Positions 27,673 through 37,950 of a stretch of DNA of 56,821 bases are shown in pieces; within the stretch, counting starts at the first letter, position 1; every line of letters starts with the position of its first letter. The notes beneath the pieces were generated by a model. It was not told the origin of the DNA, did not search any database, and saw only the letters and a program-made list of their open reading frames with translations. This DNA comes from an uncultured Prochlorococcus sp. (GTDB taxonomy: Bacteria; Cyanobacteriota; Cyanobacteriia; PCC-6307; Cyanobiaceae), in NCBI GenBank assembly GCA_902587615.1, contig CACILY010000004.1:1-56821 (forward strand), written 5' to 3'. The position numbers and the translations under genes were made by a program.

Positions 27673-29046
27673 TTAAATCAATTCTAATATTGCATTCTTA
27701 AATTCATTTCTTTGCTTGACACCTTTCCATTCTTTTACCAGAGCTTTAGATAAAAACAGTTGAGTTGTGGGAGTCCCATTTACGCCAGCTTGCTTTGCTA
27801 TTGCTTGCTCAGCTTCAATATCAATTTCTATAGCCTTGGCTTTTCCTTCTAATTCACTAAGTACTCTTTTTATTTGAGGCTTTAAAACATGACAGGGTCC
27901 GCAATTAGGTGAGGTGTATATAACTAAAAGAGGGATATTGCTCTCGTGGTAAAGCTTTCTAAGTGCATAACTTCCTTTATGCCAAGAAGCACTAGGGACA
28001 AAGTTTTCTTCATTTGAAGTCTCAATATTTTCAAGGGGTTCTGCAGCGGATGGTTCTGGTGAACTTCTTTTCAATAATTTTGAAAGATTGTTTTTGCTTA
28101 ACCACCTTTCTGCTGCTAAGGCTGCTTTGCAGCCGCTCGCTGCTGCTGTAATTCCTTGTCTCCATTCTTTGTCTGTAACATCCCCAGCAGCAAAAATACC
28201 TTCTTTTGAAGTCTCTGGCCTTCCTGGTTTGGTTATCAAATACCCAGTTTCATCTGTATCTAATTGTTCTTGAAAGATTTGGGTGTTTGGAGTGTGACCT
28301 ATTGCATAAAAAAGACCTTTTACCTTTATGACTTGACTCACATTTGTGTCAGTCTTTTTAATTTGTAAATTTGTTAGCCAATCTTTTCCATCTACATCGA
28401 CTACTTCAGTTTGCCAATGAATAGTGATTTGAGGGTTTTTTAAAACTCGATCAATCATTGAGGCACTAGCCCTAAGTTGGTTTGATCTAACTAATAAATG
28501 AACATGACTTCCATATTTGGTTAAGTAAACAGCCTCTTCACAGGCAGAGTCCCCTCCTCCAATTACTGCAAGTTCTTCTTCTCTGAATTGTGGAGTAGCA
28601 CCATCGCAAATTGCGCAGGCACTTATCCCTTTGCTCCAGAACTTTTGTTCATTAGGCAAATGAAGTTTGTTCGCGCTTGCACCAGTGGCGATAATTAAGG
28701 AATGGGCTTTAATTGTTAGATTTTTTACATTTATCGAGAATGGTTTTTTAGTTAGATTGACTAATTCCACATCTTCTTCTATAAGCTTTGTTCCCCATCT
28801 AATAGCTTGAGATTTCATTAAATCCATTAAGTCTGGACCCATAACTCCATCAGGAAAACCTGGAAAGTTTTCTACAAATGTTGTGGTCATTAATTGACCT
28901 CCAGGTATACCACCTTTTTCAAATCCAGTTATTAACAATGGCTGGAGGTTTGCTCGCGCGGCATAAATTGCAGCAGTGTAACCCGCTGGACCTGATCCAA
29001 TTATTACAAGATTCTCAATGGAACTTTGATTGTTTATTTCGCCCAT
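27673..29046 (-). CDS. NADPH thioredoxin reductase fused to thioredoxin (NTRC type)
   Basis: A 457-aa fusion. The N-terminal thioredoxin reductase has [16 protein letters not shown] (FAD), the redox-active CAICDG (about residue 145), the NADPH loop [10 protein letters not shown] and the second FAD motif GIFAAGDV. A linker rich in Ser/Glu leads to a thioredoxin domain whose active site reads SPNCGPCH (about 380-387) instead of WCGPC. In cyanobacteria and plants NTRC reduces 2-Cys peroxiredoxin and tunes metabolism with NADPH, independent of ferredoxin. Length fits. Confidence 0.93.
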   Translation of the reverse strand: MGEINNQSSIENLVIIGSGPAGYTAAIYAARANLQPLLITGFEKGGIPGGQLMTTTFVENFPGFPDGVMGPDLMDLMKSQAIRWGTKLIEEDVELVNLTKKPFSINVKNLTIKAHSLIIATGASANKLHLPNEQKFWSKGISACAICDGATPQFREEELAVIGGGDSACEEAVYLTKYGSHVHLLVRSNQLRASASMIDRVLKNPQITIHWQTEVVDVDGKDWLTNLQIKKTDTNVSQVIKVKGLFYAIGHTPNTQIFQEQLDTDETGYLITKPGRPETSKEGIFAAGDVTDKEWRQGITAAASGCKAALAAERWLSKNNLSKLLKRSSPEPSAAEPLENIETSNEENFVPSASWHKGSYALRKLYHESNIPLLVIYTSPNCGPCHVLKPQIKRVLSELEGKAKAIEIDIEAEQAIAKQAGVNGTPTTQLFLSKALVKEWKGVKQRNEFKNAILELI

Positions 29047-29175
29047 GAATTTAGGCGGATGACAAGTTTATAAAGCAAATAATATCTATTTTTTCTTGAG
29101 ATTTATACCTAAGTTACTCTTTTAAGATTATTGGATGTTTATTTTTAATTTTTGAAGTTAATTAATTAAGATTTT

Positions 29176-29421
29176 CTATAGCTCTAAAAGTTCATCTTTA
29201 TCCATTGTCTCTTTTTCAATGGACGGAATTAAATTATTAGGAAATTTTAAAAGAGTATCTTCTAGTTGCTCGGGATGATGATGCAAGCAAACTATCCATT
29301 CCCTAAATTCTTCTGTAATCGCGAAGCTATCCTCGTACTTTTCTAGAGAGTCAAGTACAGCAATTCTATTTGAGGCCCAAGAAGTCGAGAGTTCTATTCG
29401 CCTTTTGGAAGAAGAGTCCAT
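29176..29421 (-). CDS. Hypothetical small acidic protein
   Basis: An 81-aa protein (MDSSSKRRIELSTSWASNRI...) that is acidic and probably helical, with FREWIVCLHHHPEQLEDTLLKFP in the middle. I do not recognise a family. It has no signal peptide or membrane segment. It is on the same strand as the next two minus-strand genes and separated from them by gaps over 100 nt. Its codon usage looks like that of flanking core genes, which supports it being real. Confidence 0.5.
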   Translation of the reverse strand: MDSSSKRRIELSTSWASNRIAVLDSLEKYEDSFAITEEFREWIVCLHHHPEQLEDTLLKFPNNLIPSIEKETMDKDELLEL

Positions 29422-29636
29422 TTTTAATCCTCCAACGGGGCTACCTTTACATGCAGAAGGCTCGAAAACTTGTGTTTTTTAGTACAAATTAGCGATTTAG
29501 CTAAAAAACAATCTTTGCTTAATAAGTTTATATTTCCTTAATTATTTCCTAATCCCTTCTTGGGCTTCTGATTTCCTTGAAATTTCTTCTTTTATTTTTA
29601 GAAGAGTTAGGAAACTTTCGATTTGATAATCATGCT

Positions 29637-30215
29637 TTAAATTACTTCTGTATGGTTTATCAATAGTCTTTCTACTTCCTCTAGACCTTCTTTGGCAGCA
29701 CTTCTGGCCAGTTCAAATTCACCATTAGCATCATCTAAAAGATTCTCAGCTAATCGATCAAGTAGTTCATCTTTTTTCTCTTCAATTATTTTCATTAATT
29801 CACTGTCAATTAATTTACGAACAGCTAGAGAACGAAGCTTGTCATTAGTTGCTTCTGCGAAGGTGCCTTGAACTAATTCTTGAATAAATAAACGATGTAC
29901 TTCGCTACTTCTAAGAAAGCTTTCAGTGGCATTGATTATTCCTTCAACAAGGGCCTCATCGGGTTCTGAATCATGGTTAGAGAGTTTGAACTCCCAATCA
30001 AGGTGCCTTCGTTGCCAGCCTGATGCATGCAGACTTGGCATTACAGTTTGTGAGTAAGTATCTACTGACATTTCATAAATTCTTTCTGCTAGGCGCTCGC
30101 ACCATTCTCGCCCATGACTCTGAAGATTTTTTTGCATTGCAGTTCTTGGAACAGCATGCCCACCGTGATGGCTATGACATACGCCATCAGGACATTCGAT
30201 CGCGGTGAGGCTCAT
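29637..30215 (-). CDS. Conserved-looking unknown protein with Cys/His-rich N-terminus
   Basis: A 192-aa protein starting MSLTAIECPDGVCHSHHGGHAVPRTAMQ, followed by a long acidic helical region (DELLDRLAENLLDDANGEFELARSAAKEGLEEVERLL). The cluster of two Cys and four His in the first 20 residues could bind a metal, which is inference. No family is recognised; such proteins occur as lineage-specific unknowns in marine picocyanobacteria. It is divergent from the transhydrogenase operon across about 140 nt. Confidence 0.6.
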   Translation of the reverse strand: MSLTAIECPDGVCHSHHGGHAVPRTAMQKNLQSHGREWCERLAERIYEMSVDTYSQTVMPSLHASGWQRRHLDWEFKLSNHDSEPDEALVEGIINATESFLRSSEVHRLFIQELVQGTFAEATNDKLRSLAVRKLIDSELMKIIEEKKDELLDRLAENLLDDANGEFELARSAAKEGLEEVERLLINHTEVI

Positions 30216-30358
30216 TTAATTGATCGATTAAGGTACCTATTTATTTCATAGCTAAAAACTTATAGAAAGAGAACCTTTCTTCAGGAAACAAGCAGTTAAT
30301 AAGGATTTTTTGTTCTCACCCTGTAACCTCCAATTGCTAGAGAAATTAATTATTTATT

Positions 30359-31501
30359 TTGGCTCGTTTTTTAATTCCCTTGGAATCTTCTCCTAGAGAA
30401 ACACGTGTGTCAGCTACGCCTGAAACGATCAAAAAGTTTATTGATTTGGGATGTGAAGTCTTTGTGGAAGATGGAGCAGGTATTCTTGCAGGCTTTTCAA
30501 ATGAATCGTTTAGTAAGGCAGGCGCTCAATTGGTTTCTGTAGGAGATGAGGATATTTGGAATAAGACCGATGTGCTGTTATGCGTTCAGAAACCTAATGA
30601 AAAATTCATTAAATTTCTTAAGCAAGGAAGCTTTTTAATAGGTTTACTAGCGCCTTATAGAAATAATTCACTTTCTGAATGCTTGAAAGAAAATAAATTA
30701 TCAGCTTTAGCACTCGAATTGCTTCCAAGAATTAGTAGAGCCCAATCTTCTGATGCTCTTTCATCTCAAGCTAACATTTCTGGCTATAAGGCAGTACTTT
30801 TGGCGGCTTCAGCACTTGATAGATATTTTCCCATGTTGATGACTGCTGCAGGGACTGTTCAGCCTGCCAAAGTTATTGTTTTAGGAGCTGGTGTGGCTGG
30901 CCTTCAAGCAGTTGCAACAGCCAAGAGATTAGGCGCAGTTGTTTATGTCAGTGATATAAGACCTGCAGTTAAGGAGCAAGTTGAATCTTTAGGTGCCAGA
31001 TTTATTGATCCTCCAGAAATTACAGAAAAACCTTCTGAATCAGGTGGATATGCTCGCCAAGTCTCTGAGGAGTTTCTAATGGCACAGAGACAAAAGTTAA
31101 TTGATCAGTTAATTGAAGCAGATGTTGTTATTTGCACAGCACAAGTTCCAGGAAAGAAAGCACCTAGGCTTATTGATGAAGAGATGTTAGATAAAATGCG
31201 TTATGGATCAGTAGTTGTTGATCTTGCTGTTGAACAAGGAGGGAATTGTTATGGGACGAAACCTAGAGAAACTATCTTAAGAAACGGAGTTAATTTAATT
31301 GGGGGTTCGGATTTACCGTGCAGTGTGCCAAATCACGCCAGTGCTTTATATTCGCGGAATTTGTTAGCTCTTATAAATCCTTTGATTACAAATGGTGAGT
31401 TGATAATAAATACTGATGATGAATTGATTGATGGATCTTTAATTAGCCAAGATGGTGAAATTAGGTTTCCAGAAGTGCTTTCCTCAGGAGGAGAAGATTA
31501 A
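30359..31501 (+). CDS. pntA1: NAD(P) transhydrogenase alpha subunit, part 1 (NAD-binding domain I)
   Basis: The soluble dI part of the proton-translocating transhydrogenase, which passes hydride between NADH and NADP+. The product (380 aa) resembles alanine dehydrogenase: IPLESSPRETRVSATPETIKKF at the start, VIVLGAGVAGLQAVATAKRLGAVVYVSDIRP as NAD-binding Rossmann fold, and RQKLIDQLIEADVVICTAQVPGKKAPRLI. The start is TTG at 30359. The alpha subunit is split in cyanobacteria. The stop overlaps the pntA2 ATG by one nucleotide (TAATG). Confidence 0.95.
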   Translation: MARFLIPLESSPRETRVSATPETIKKFIDLGCEVFVEDGAGILAGFSNESFSKAGAQLVSVGDEDIWNKTDVLLCVQKPNEKFIKFLKQGSFLIGLLAPYRNNSLSECLKENKLSALALELLPRISRAQSSDALSSQANISGYKAVLLAASALDRYFPMLMTAAGTVQPAKVIVLGAGVAGLQAVATAKRLGAVVYVSDIRPAVKEQVESLGARFIDPPEITEKPSESGGYARQVSEEFLMAQRQKLIDQLIEADVVICTAQVPGKKAPRLIDEEMLDKMRYGSVVVDLAVEQGGNCYGTKPRETILRNGVNLIGGSDLPCSVPNHASALYSRNLLALINPLITNGELIINTDDELIDGSLISQDGEIRFPEVLSSGGED

Positions 31502-31794
31502 TGTCTTTTTTAAGTGAAGCACTTTGGGTGCTGATATTAGGAAGTCTCCTTGGATTGGAGTTGATTGGGAAGGTTCCACCAACTTTGCATACACCTCTAA
31601 TGAGTGGGGCTAATGCAATATCCGGGATAACAATGCTTGCTGCATTGACTTTGATTATTAAAGCCGGTAGTAATTTCCCATTGCTTTTACTAGGTTCAAT
31701 CTCTCTGGGCTTCGCTTTGTTTAATGTCATTGGAGGCTTTCTTGTTACTGACAGAATGCTTGCAATGTTCAGTCGTAAATCAACTAAGAAATAG
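31501..31794 (+). CDS. pntA2: NAD(P) transhydrogenase alpha subunit, part 2 (membrane)
   Basis: A 97-aa membrane part with three hydrophobic segments: LWVLILGSLLGLELIGKVPP, GANAISGITMLAALTLIIKAG and LLLGSISLGFALFNVIGGFLVTDRML. PPTLHTPLMSGANAISGI is the conserved signature of this subunit. Together with PntB it forms the proton channel in the membrane. It is coupled to pntA1 by a one-nucleotide overlap and followed by pntB after 12 nt, with a weak GGAG upstream of pntB. Confidence 0.95.
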   Translation: MSFLSEALWVLILGSLLGLELIGKVPPTLHTPLMSGANAISGITMLAALTLIIKAGSNFPLLLLGSISLGFALFNVIGGFLVTDRMLAMFSRKSTKK

Positions 31795-31806
31795 GAGCTA
31801 TATAAG

Positions 31807-33249
31807 ATGAATACTTTTGTCATTATTAAGTCCATCGTTGACCTAATAGCGGTTCTTCTTCTTGCTTTAGGTATTAAAGGTCTTTCTAAAGTTCGTTCTG
31901 CTAGAGAAGCTAATCAACTAGCTGCATTTGCAATGTTGTTAGCAGTAATAGGCGTTTTAATTGATTTTTTGGGGAGCAGTGGTATCTCTTTTGTTGCATG
32001 GGGGTGGATCATCCTTGGCTCTTTAGTTGGGGGCCTACTTGGAATGGTCACAGCAAAACGGGTTCCTATGACGGCAATGCCTGAGACAGTGGCCTTATTC
32101 AATGGATGTGGAGGAATGTCTTCTCTACTTGTTGCTATAGGTGTTGCTCTTTATCCAGTTACTCAAGCTCAAGAAACGGGAGGTATCACTAGTCTAGTTG
32201 AATCGGTTTCTATAGCTGCATCAGTATTTGTTGGTGCTATTACTTTTACTGGTTCTATTATAGCTATGGCTAAATTGCAGGGATGGTTATCTACACCAGC
32301 CTGGATGCAAAGTAGAATTAGACATGCAGTAAATATTGGATTTGCTGTAATTTCTTTCATAGCAATTATTCAATTATTTACAGGTGGTAATAGCGGGCTT
32401 TGGTTATTAGTTATTGGCGCAGGATTACTAGGTATAGGTGTCACCCTTCCAATAGGTGGTGCGGATATGCCTGTAGTTATTTCTTTGCTGAATAGCTACT
32501 CGGGTGTAGCCGCTGCAGCTGCCGGATTTGTTGTAGGTAGTCAATTGTTGATTGTTGCTGGTGCAATGGTTGGTGCCGCAGGACTCATCCTTACCCAAGT
32601 AATGTGTAAAGGAATGAATAGATCTTTAATATCTGTTCTCTTTGGAGGAGCTCTTGGTGCTGGCTCAACTTCTTCAAGTAAGGAATCTACTGAATATACA
32701 AATATCACTAGCTGTAGTGTTGAAGAATGTGCTTTGACATTGGAAGCTGCAGAAAAAGTAGTAATAGTTCCTGGCTATGGTCTGGCTGTAGCTCAAGCAC
32801 AACATACTCTTAGAGAAGTTACTCGAGCTTTGGAAGCAAGTGGAATTAACGTAACCTATGCAATTCACCCAGTAGCTGGAAGGATGCCAGGCCATATGAA
32901 TGTTTTACTTGCTGAGGCAGATGTTCCTTATGAACAATTAAAAGAAATGGAGATTATTAACCCAGAATTCCCTGCCACCGATGTTGTTCTGATATTAGGA
33001 GCTAATGATGTTGTAAATCCTCAAGCTAAAACCGACTCCACTTCTCCTCTTTATGGAATGCCTGTACTTGATGTTCATGAGGCTAGAACAGTATTTGTTG
33101 TTAAAAGAGGAATGAGTGCTGGTTATTCGGGAATTAAAAATGATTTATTTGACTTGCCCAATACTTCAATGGTTTTTGGTGATGCAAAAAAAGTTTTAAG
33201 TGATCTTTTAGTTGAGTTGAAGGAGCTAGGCATTGGTGGAAAGGGATGA
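31807..33249 (+). CDS. pntB: NAD(P) transhydrogenase beta subunit
   Basis: The 480-aa beta subunit: about eight to nine membrane segments in the first 275 residues (for example FVAWGWIILGSLVGGLLGMV and VGAAGLILTQVMCKGMNRSL), then the NADP-binding dIII domain, EKVVIVPGYGLAVAQAQHTLREVTRALEASGINVTYAIHPVAGRMPGHMNVLLAEA and VLILGANDVVNPQA. The complex makes NADPH using the proton gradient. The third gene of the pnt operon; its 3' end overlaps the hydrolase gene by 17 nt. Confidence 0.96.
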   Translation: MNTFVIIKSIVDLIAVLLLALGIKGLSKVRSAREANQLAAFAMLLAVIGVLIDFLGSSGISFVAWGWIILGSLVGGLLGMVTAKRVPMTAMPETVALFNGCGGMSSLLVAIGVALYPVTQAQETGGITSLVESVSIAASVFVGAITFTGSIIAMAKLQGWLSTPAWMQSRIRHAVNIGFAVISFIAIIQLFTGGNSGLWLLVIGAGLLGIGVTLPIGGADMPVVISLLNSYSGVAAAAAGFVVGSQLLIVAGAMVGAAGLILTQVMCKGMNRSLISVLFGGALGAGSTSSSKESTEYTNITSCSVEECALTLEAAEKVVIVPGYGLAVAQAQHTLREVTRALEASGINVTYAIHPVAGRMPGHMNVLLAEADVPYEQLKEMEIINPEFPATDVVLILGANDVVNPQAKTDSTSPLYGMPVLDVHEARTVFVVKRGMSAGYSGIKNDLFDLPNTSMVFGDAKKVLSDLLVELKELGIGGKG

Positions 33250-34351
33250 CTCCCCTTTGACTCTTATTGATGAATTAGGAATAACTGATTTCGAGCAATG
33301 CTTCCCTTGGATAGGCGGTGATCTTCAAACGCTTAGAGATACCTTCGTGGATGATGATTTGCCAAATGAAAGTGGGAAAGAGATTCAGATTCCTGTTCCT
33401 GAAATACCTTGCGGATTTGCGCCGGCAGGAAAACTACTAGCTTTTTTAGATCGACCAGACCAGACTCGCCCTCTCCGTGGCTTGGTCCTAATGCTTCATG
33501 GTTTAGGAGGCTCTAGTAGACGTATGGGTTTAAGACGAATGTCCATAGCTTTACTGCATTCAGGTTTTGCAGTTTTGAGAGTAAATCTTAGGGGTGCTGA
33601 TCCTGGCAGAGAATTGGCTGCTGGGACTTACTCTGCGAAATGTAATAGTGACTTAATTCCTGTAATTACTAGTGCTAAACAAATTTGTCATTCTTTTGAA
33701 GAATCCTATGAAGGCATTAAGCACCCACTTCCTTTGTATGGGGTCGGTATATCCTTAGGTGGAACTATTCTGATAAATGCTTGTTTAGATCAATCCAGAA
33801 TTTCTCAAGGAGGTCACCCCATACTTGATGGCCTAGTTTGTATAAGTAGTCCTTTGGACTTAGCTGCTTGTAGTGCTTCTATTGAGAGACCAAGGAATTA
33901 TATTTATCAATATTGGTTATTACATAGATTAGTTCGTCAAACACTTGCAGATCCATTTGGTATTAGAGAGTTAGAAAGAGATGTATTAATTAGTTCTAAA
34001 CATAGGCGCTCTAGACAAATTAATTCGATAAGAGCTTTTGATGCTGCAATTACAGCACCTCGTTGGGGTTATGAGAGTGTTGATGCTTATTACGAACAAG
34101 CTTCACCATATAAGACTCTAATTAATAATATGAACATTATGCCCAAGACCCTTTTGATCCAATCAATTGATGACCCTTGGGTACCTTATTTAACCTTAAA
34201 TAATTTAAGAGAAAAATTATTACCTTTAGGAGATAAAAATAAAGTGAAATTCTTATTAACGCGTCATGGAGGTCACAATGGATTTCATTCTCAAAAAGGA
34301 TGCTGGGGGGATCAATTAGTAGCTAAATGGCTCCTAAGCATTAGCTCTTAG
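33233..34351 (+). CDS. YheT-like alpha/beta hydrolase
   Basis: A 372-aa hydrolase of the YheT/COG0429 group. VLMLHGLGGSSRRMGLRRMSIALLHSGFAVLRVNLRGA is the oxyanion-hole region; YGVGISLGGTILINACLD contains the nucleophile elbow G-x-S-x-G; TLLIQSIDDPWVP provides the acid and TRHGGHNGFH the His. The substrate is unknown, probably an ester. The start is TTG at 33233 or GTG at 33236, inside the pntB 3' end, so it is likely read in the pnt operon. Confidence 0.83.
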   Translation: MVERDDSPLTLIDELGITDFEQCFPWIGGDLQTLRDTFVDDDLPNESGKEIQIPVPEIPCGFAPAGKLLAFLDRPDQTRPLRGLVLMLHGLGGSSRRMGLRRMSIALLHSGFAVLRVNLRGADPGRELAAGTYSAKCNSDLIPVITSAKQICHSFEESYEGIKHPLPLYGVGISLGGTILINACLDQSRISQGGHPILDGLVCISSPLDLAACSASIERPRNYIYQYWLLHRLVRQTLADPFGIRELERDVLISSKHRRSRQINSIRAFDAAITAPRWGYESVDAYYEQASPYKTLINNMNIMPKTLLIQSIDDPWVPYLTLNNLREKLLPLGDKNKVKFLLTRHGGHNGFHSQKGCWGDQLVAKWLLSISS

Positions 34352-34355
34352 AAAA

Positions 34356-34709
34356 TTATTTGAGATTAATTGCTTGTGGTGTAGTCTTTAAAATCCATTT
34401 TTCTAATGGTTTTCCTTTAATAATATGCTTTTTTATTATTGTCTCTATTCTTTTAGGTGTTACTTTCTTATACCATATCCCATCAGGCCAAACTAATAGA
34501 ATAGGCCCACCCTCGCATATTCTCAGACAATCAACTTTACTCCTTAAAACGATACCTTCGGGACGTGCGTGACTTTCAAGCCTTAGTTCTTTTATAAGAT
34601 CTTTAAGCCTTTTCCAGCTAGCTGCACCTATCTGAGGATCGCAACAAGATGCCTTGTTTGGAGTAGCGCAAAGTAAAAGGTGGTGACTAACTTTAATGGC
34701 CATATTCAA
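34356..34709 (-). CDS. Thioredoxin-like [2Fe-2S] ferredoxin domain protein
   Basis: A 117-aa protein of the shethna/NuoE-like thioredoxin-fold 2Fe-2S type (COG3411). HHLLLCATPNKASCCDP supplies the first cysteines (14, 22, 23) and VLRSKVDCLRICEGGPILLVWPDGIWY the last two (60, 64) in the usual C-x3-C spacing, followed by the conserved GP..LVyPdg.wY. It probably carries electrons for an unknown partner. It is on the minus strand, 23 nt downstream of dxr, and possibly co-transcribed with it. Confidence 0.85.
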   Translation of the reverse strand: MNMAIKVSHHLLLCATPNKASCCDPQIGAASWKRLKDLIKELRLESHARPEGIVLRSKVDCLRICEGGPILLVWPDGIWYKKVTPKRIETIIKKHIIKGKPLEKWILKTTPQAINLK

Positions 34710-34732
34710 AACTATTTAAATAGAAATAGCTA

Positions 34733-35959
34733 TTATAAAGAATTTCTCTTTAAATTCTCTTGAACTTCTTTTCTGGCCCAATTGTCTACTAGAAGTATGT
34801 CATTAAGGGTTGGCTCTTCTATTAGATCATTCTTATGTCTTTCACAAGTGATCTCAATCATTCTTGGAATGTCTAGAAAATGAATTTTTTCTTTTAGGAA
34901 TTGCGCCACAGCTTCTTCGTTGGCGGCATTAAGTACAGCAGGCATTGTACCCCCTGATTGACCTGCGGCATAGGCTAGATCCATGCAAGGGTATTTTTTT
35001 CTATCAGGTTCAAAAAATGAGAGTTGCTTTACTTCCGTTAAATTAAGTCTTTTCCAAGGTGTTTCTAATCTATTTGGCCAACTCATACAATAAAGAATTG
35101 GTAATTTCATATCTGGCCAACCTAGTTGAGCTAACACAGAGGAATCTGCTAATTCAACCATTGAATGGATAATGCTTTGAGGGTGAATGACTATTTCTAT
35201 TTGCTTGTAGTTCAGACCAAATAAATAATGGGCTTCTATTACTTCTAAACCTTTATTCATTAGCGTTGCTGAATCAACGGTGATTTTTTTTCCCATACTC
35301 CAATTGGGGTGGCTTGTTGCATCTTGAATAGTTGCGTTTTTTAGATCATTTGTTTCCCAATCACGGAAAGCGCCTCCAGAAGCAGTTAATTGGATATGAC
35401 GAAGCCCAGGAGTTGGAATACCAGTTGATAAACGGGCATTCTCCGCCCAGGGAGTCCCTTGTAGACATTGAAAAATTGCTGAGTGTTCAGAATCAGCAGG
35501 TAGTAAACGACTTCCACTTCGTTTTAGTTCAGGTAAGACAACTGGTGCCGCTGCAATTAATGTTTCTTTGTTTGCTAAGGCTAAATCTTTCCCTGCCCTG
35601 ATAGCTGCAAGAGTAGGAAGTAGGCCTGCACATCCAACAATTCCTGTAACTACTAGATCTGCATGGTCCCAGGAAGCTATTGTTTTTAATCCATCGGCTC
35701 CACCAACTAATTGGGGTAATCTAGGCAGTTTCTTTATTGATAAAAGATCATTCAGTCTATTTTGCAGTTCAGGTAATAGAGATTCATTGGCAATGGCGAC
35801 TACTTCTGGCTTATGTTTTTCAATTTGTTGCACTAATAGATTTAAATTACTTCCTGCAGCAAGAGCTACAACGTTGAATTGATCAGGAAATTCTTCAACA
35901 ATCTGAAGTGTCTGTGTGCCTATTGAACCTGTAGAGCCAAGAATGCTTATGGCTTTCAC
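34733..35959 (-). CDS. dxr: 1-deoxy-D-xylulose 5-phosphate reductoisomerase
   Basis: The second enzyme of the MEP isoprenoid pathway, converting DXP to MEP with NADPH and a divalent metal. [21 protein letters not shown] is the NADPH-binding start; [26 protein letters not shown] (metal Asp and Glu) and [16 protein letters not shown] are family signatures. The 408-aa length is normal. It supplies precursors of chlorophyll phytyl tails and carotenoids. It is 68 nt downstream of cysS on the same strand. Confidence 0.97.
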   Translation of the reverse strand: MKAISILGSTGSIGTQTLQIVEEFPDQFNVVALAAGSNLNLLVQQIEKHKPEVVAIANESLLPELQNRLNDLLSIKKLPRLPQLVGGADGLKTIASWDHADLVVTGIVGCAGLLPTLAAIRAGKDLALANKETLIAAAPVVLPELKRSGSRLLPADSEHSAIFQCLQGTPWAENARLSTGIPTPGLRHIQLTASGGAFRDWETNDLKNATIQDATSHPNWSMGKKITVDSATLMNKGLEVIEAHYLFGLNYKQIEIVIHPQSIIHSMVELADSSVLAQLGWPDMKLPILYCMSWPNRLETPWKRLNLTEVKQLSFFEPDRKKYPCMDLAYAAGQSGGTMPAVLNAANEEAVAQFLKEKIHFLDIPRMIEITCERHKNDLIEEPTLNDILLVDNWARKEVQENLKRNSL

Positions 35960-36027
35960 TGATATTAGGCAATTAAGATTATTGTCTCATTAGGAGGTGA
36001 CTATTTATTAAGGCTTAAAAAAAAGCA

Positions 36028-37527
36028 TTAACATCTAATCCATTTTGTCGAGCCCCCTGGCATATCAATTAGTTCAATTCCTTGAGCCTTTAGTCCGGCT
36101 CTAATTTGGTCTGCTTTTGTAAAATCACGTTCTAACTTTGCCTTTAATCGCTCTTTTATGGCTGCGTTTATTCCGTCTTCATTAGGAATTGCATAGGTTT
36201 CAGAAATTTGTTTATTGTCCTTCTCTGCTTTGAGACCTAAAACGCTACACAAATGGAATAAAACGTCCCATCTTGAATAGAGGATATTATTTTGTGACTC
36301 ATCAATAATTTCTATAGAACCTCTCTTTAGTTTGTTAGCCAATGAATTAATAGGTCCTGCTAGTTCAAAAATTATTGAAAGAGCTCCTGATGTATTTAGA
36401 TCGTTATTCATTGAAGTCTTAAATTTTTCATATAACTCTCTAAAATCATTCTCAACAATCTTAGATTTATCTTTACTAGGAGTTTTGGGGGAAAGATCAA
36501 TCTCCTTCCAGCCTAAAATTTCAGAATAATTAACGCCAATTAAAAGTGCTGAATTAATTTTTTCCCATCCCTTTGCAGCTGCCTTTAAAGAATCATCTGT
36601 AAAATCTAGAGGTTTTCGATAGTGAGCTTGTAGCACAAATAATCTTAAGGCCATTGGTGATACTCCTTCTTCTAATAGAGATCGTATTGTCGTGAAATTG
36701 CCTAGAGATTTACTCATTTTTTGGCCACTCACATTCACCATTCCATTGTGAAGCCAATATCTTGCGAGGTCTTTACCATTAGCAGTTTCTGATTGGGCTA
36801 TCTCATTTTCATGATGTGGAAAAACAAGATCAGCTCCACCCAGATGAATGTCAATTGTTTCTCCAAATTCTTCTCGTACCATTGCTGAGCATTCAATGTG
36901 CCATCCAGGTCTTCCCCTTCCCCATGGCGAAGGGAATCCAGGCTCATTTGATTTTGCACTTTTCCATAAGGCAAAATCAAATTCATTTTTCTTTTTAAGT
37001 TCTTCTTCTTGCTTTATACGTCCATCTGCATTTGATTTTTGTTCTTCTAGATTACGGCCACTTAATTTTCCATATTCTCGATGCTTCATTACAGAAAAAT
37101 AAACATCTCCATCTATTGAGTATGCAGCTCCTTTTTTCTCTAACTCTTTTATGAGGGAGCAAATCTCATTAAGACATTTTGTGGCTCTAGGCATTCGGTC
37201 TGCTCTCAAAATCCCAAGCGCATCCATATCTTTATGAAATTCGAGTATGTTTTTCTCGCTGACCTCTTCCATTTTGCAGTTTTGTTCTGCTGCTCGTTTA
37301 AGTATTTTGTCGTCTATATCGGTGAAATTTTGAACAAAAGTGACTTCGTACCCTTCCCAAATTAATAGGCGACGTAAGACATCCCAAACGATATAACTTC
37401 GGGCATGACCAAGATGGCATAGGTCATAAACAGTTACTCCACAGCAATAAATACTGGCTTTATTTTTTACCAGAGGTATGAAGACTTCAGTTCTTCTGCT
37501 GAGTGTGTTTGTTAGTCGAAGAGACAC
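36028..37527 (-). CDS. cysS: Cysteinyl-tRNA synthetase
   Basis: A class I aminoacyl-tRNA synthetase charging tRNA-Cys. [27 protein letters not shown] carries the zinc Cys and the HIGH-like HLGHA motif; [15 protein letters not shown] has further zinc ligands; [19 protein letters not shown] holds KMSKS. The C-terminal [30 protein letters not shown] is the anticodon-binding domain end. Length 499 aa is usual. It is the first gene of the cysS-dxr-ferredoxin group. Confidence 0.97.
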   Translation of the reverse strand: MSLRLTNTLSRRTEVFIPLVKNKASIYCCGVTVYDLCHLGHARSYIVWDVLRRLLIWEGYEVTFVQNFTDIDDKILKRAAEQNCKMEEVSEKNILEFHKDMDALGILRADRMPRATKCLNEICSLIKELEKKGAAYSIDGDVYFSVMKHREYGKLSGRNLEEQKSNADGRIKQEEELKKKNEFDFALWKSAKSNEPGFPSPWGRGRPGWHIECSAMVREEFGETIDIHLGGADLVFPHHENEIAQSETANGKDLARYWLHNGMVNVSGQKMSKSLGNFTTIRSLLEEGVSPMALRLFVLQAHYRKPLDFTDDSLKAAAKGWEKINSALLIGVNYSEILGWKEIDLSPKTPSKDKSKIVENDFRELYEKFKTSMNNDLNTSGALSIIFELAGPINSLANKLKRGSIEIIDESQNNILYSRWDVLFHLCSVLGLKAEKDNKQISETYAIPNEDGINAAIKERLKAKLERDFTKADQIRAGLKAQGIELIDMPGGSTKWIRC

Positions 37528-37780
37528 GTTTTTAGAACTTGAAAATTTTGTGAGAATTCCTTTTTAGTAAGTATTCTATTTTCTATTGGAATAAATTAAT
37601 AGCTTGGACTCATATCTCTAATAAAGCTTTTAAAGAAAAGTAGGAACATGACTAATATGGAGTGAATATAGAAAATAGTGCCACTGAACTTTTCCTTTAT
37701 TTTAATTGTTAAAGTCTCTATCTAGTGGAGTATCTACTCTGAAAAAAAGAAAATTATCTTTTAAGGCTTTAGGAAGTCAT

Positions 37781-37811
37781 AAAAAAATAAGCCCATTAAA
37801 CAGGCTTATTT
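37781..37811 (-). terminator. Intrinsic terminator of the 38-aa peptide gene
   Basis: On the minus strand, 9-bp arms AAATAAGCC/GGCTTATTT around a 9-nt loop are followed by a T run (complement of 37781-37787), 22 nt after the stop of the small gene at 37834. It also terminates the 306-nt gap 37528-37833, in which I see no other gene or structure. Confidence 0.75.
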
Positions 37812-37833
37812 GCGAGGAGACGTGTTTAGATCT

Positions 37834-37950
37834 TTATTTCGGGCCAGGTAAATTCACCCCTTGTCCATCATTGTCACTCTTGCCACCAATGAAGTAAACA
37901 ATGTAAAGAGCAAAACCTACAATTCCACAAAGAGCTGCAAAGGAATTCAT
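37834..37950 (-). CDS. 38-aa single-span membrane peptide
   Basis: Not in the ORF track. The minus strand encodes MNSFAALCGIVGFALYIVYF followed by IGGKSDNDGQGVNLPGPK and TAA. One hydrophobic helix (residues 4-23) and a polar glycine- and aspartate-rich tail make it resemble small thylakoid membrane subunits of photosystems or NDH, but I cannot name it. It has its own terminator and its own upstream gap, which supports a real gene. Comparative data would be needed to assign a complex. Confidence 0.7.
   Translation of the reverse strand: MNSFAALCGIVGFALYIVYFIGGKSDNDGQGVNLPGPK

Noticed and set aside
29540-29636. Short out-of-frame open stretch downstream of the Cys/His-rich protein gene, suggesting a frameshifted C-terminus
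   Set aside because: Only about 31 codons, no homology to judge, and the in-frame stop of the gene is plausible.
31461-31835. 124-aa minus-strand ORF over pntA2
   Set aside because: It lies opposite a well-supported gene with clear family signatures and has no recognisable domain.
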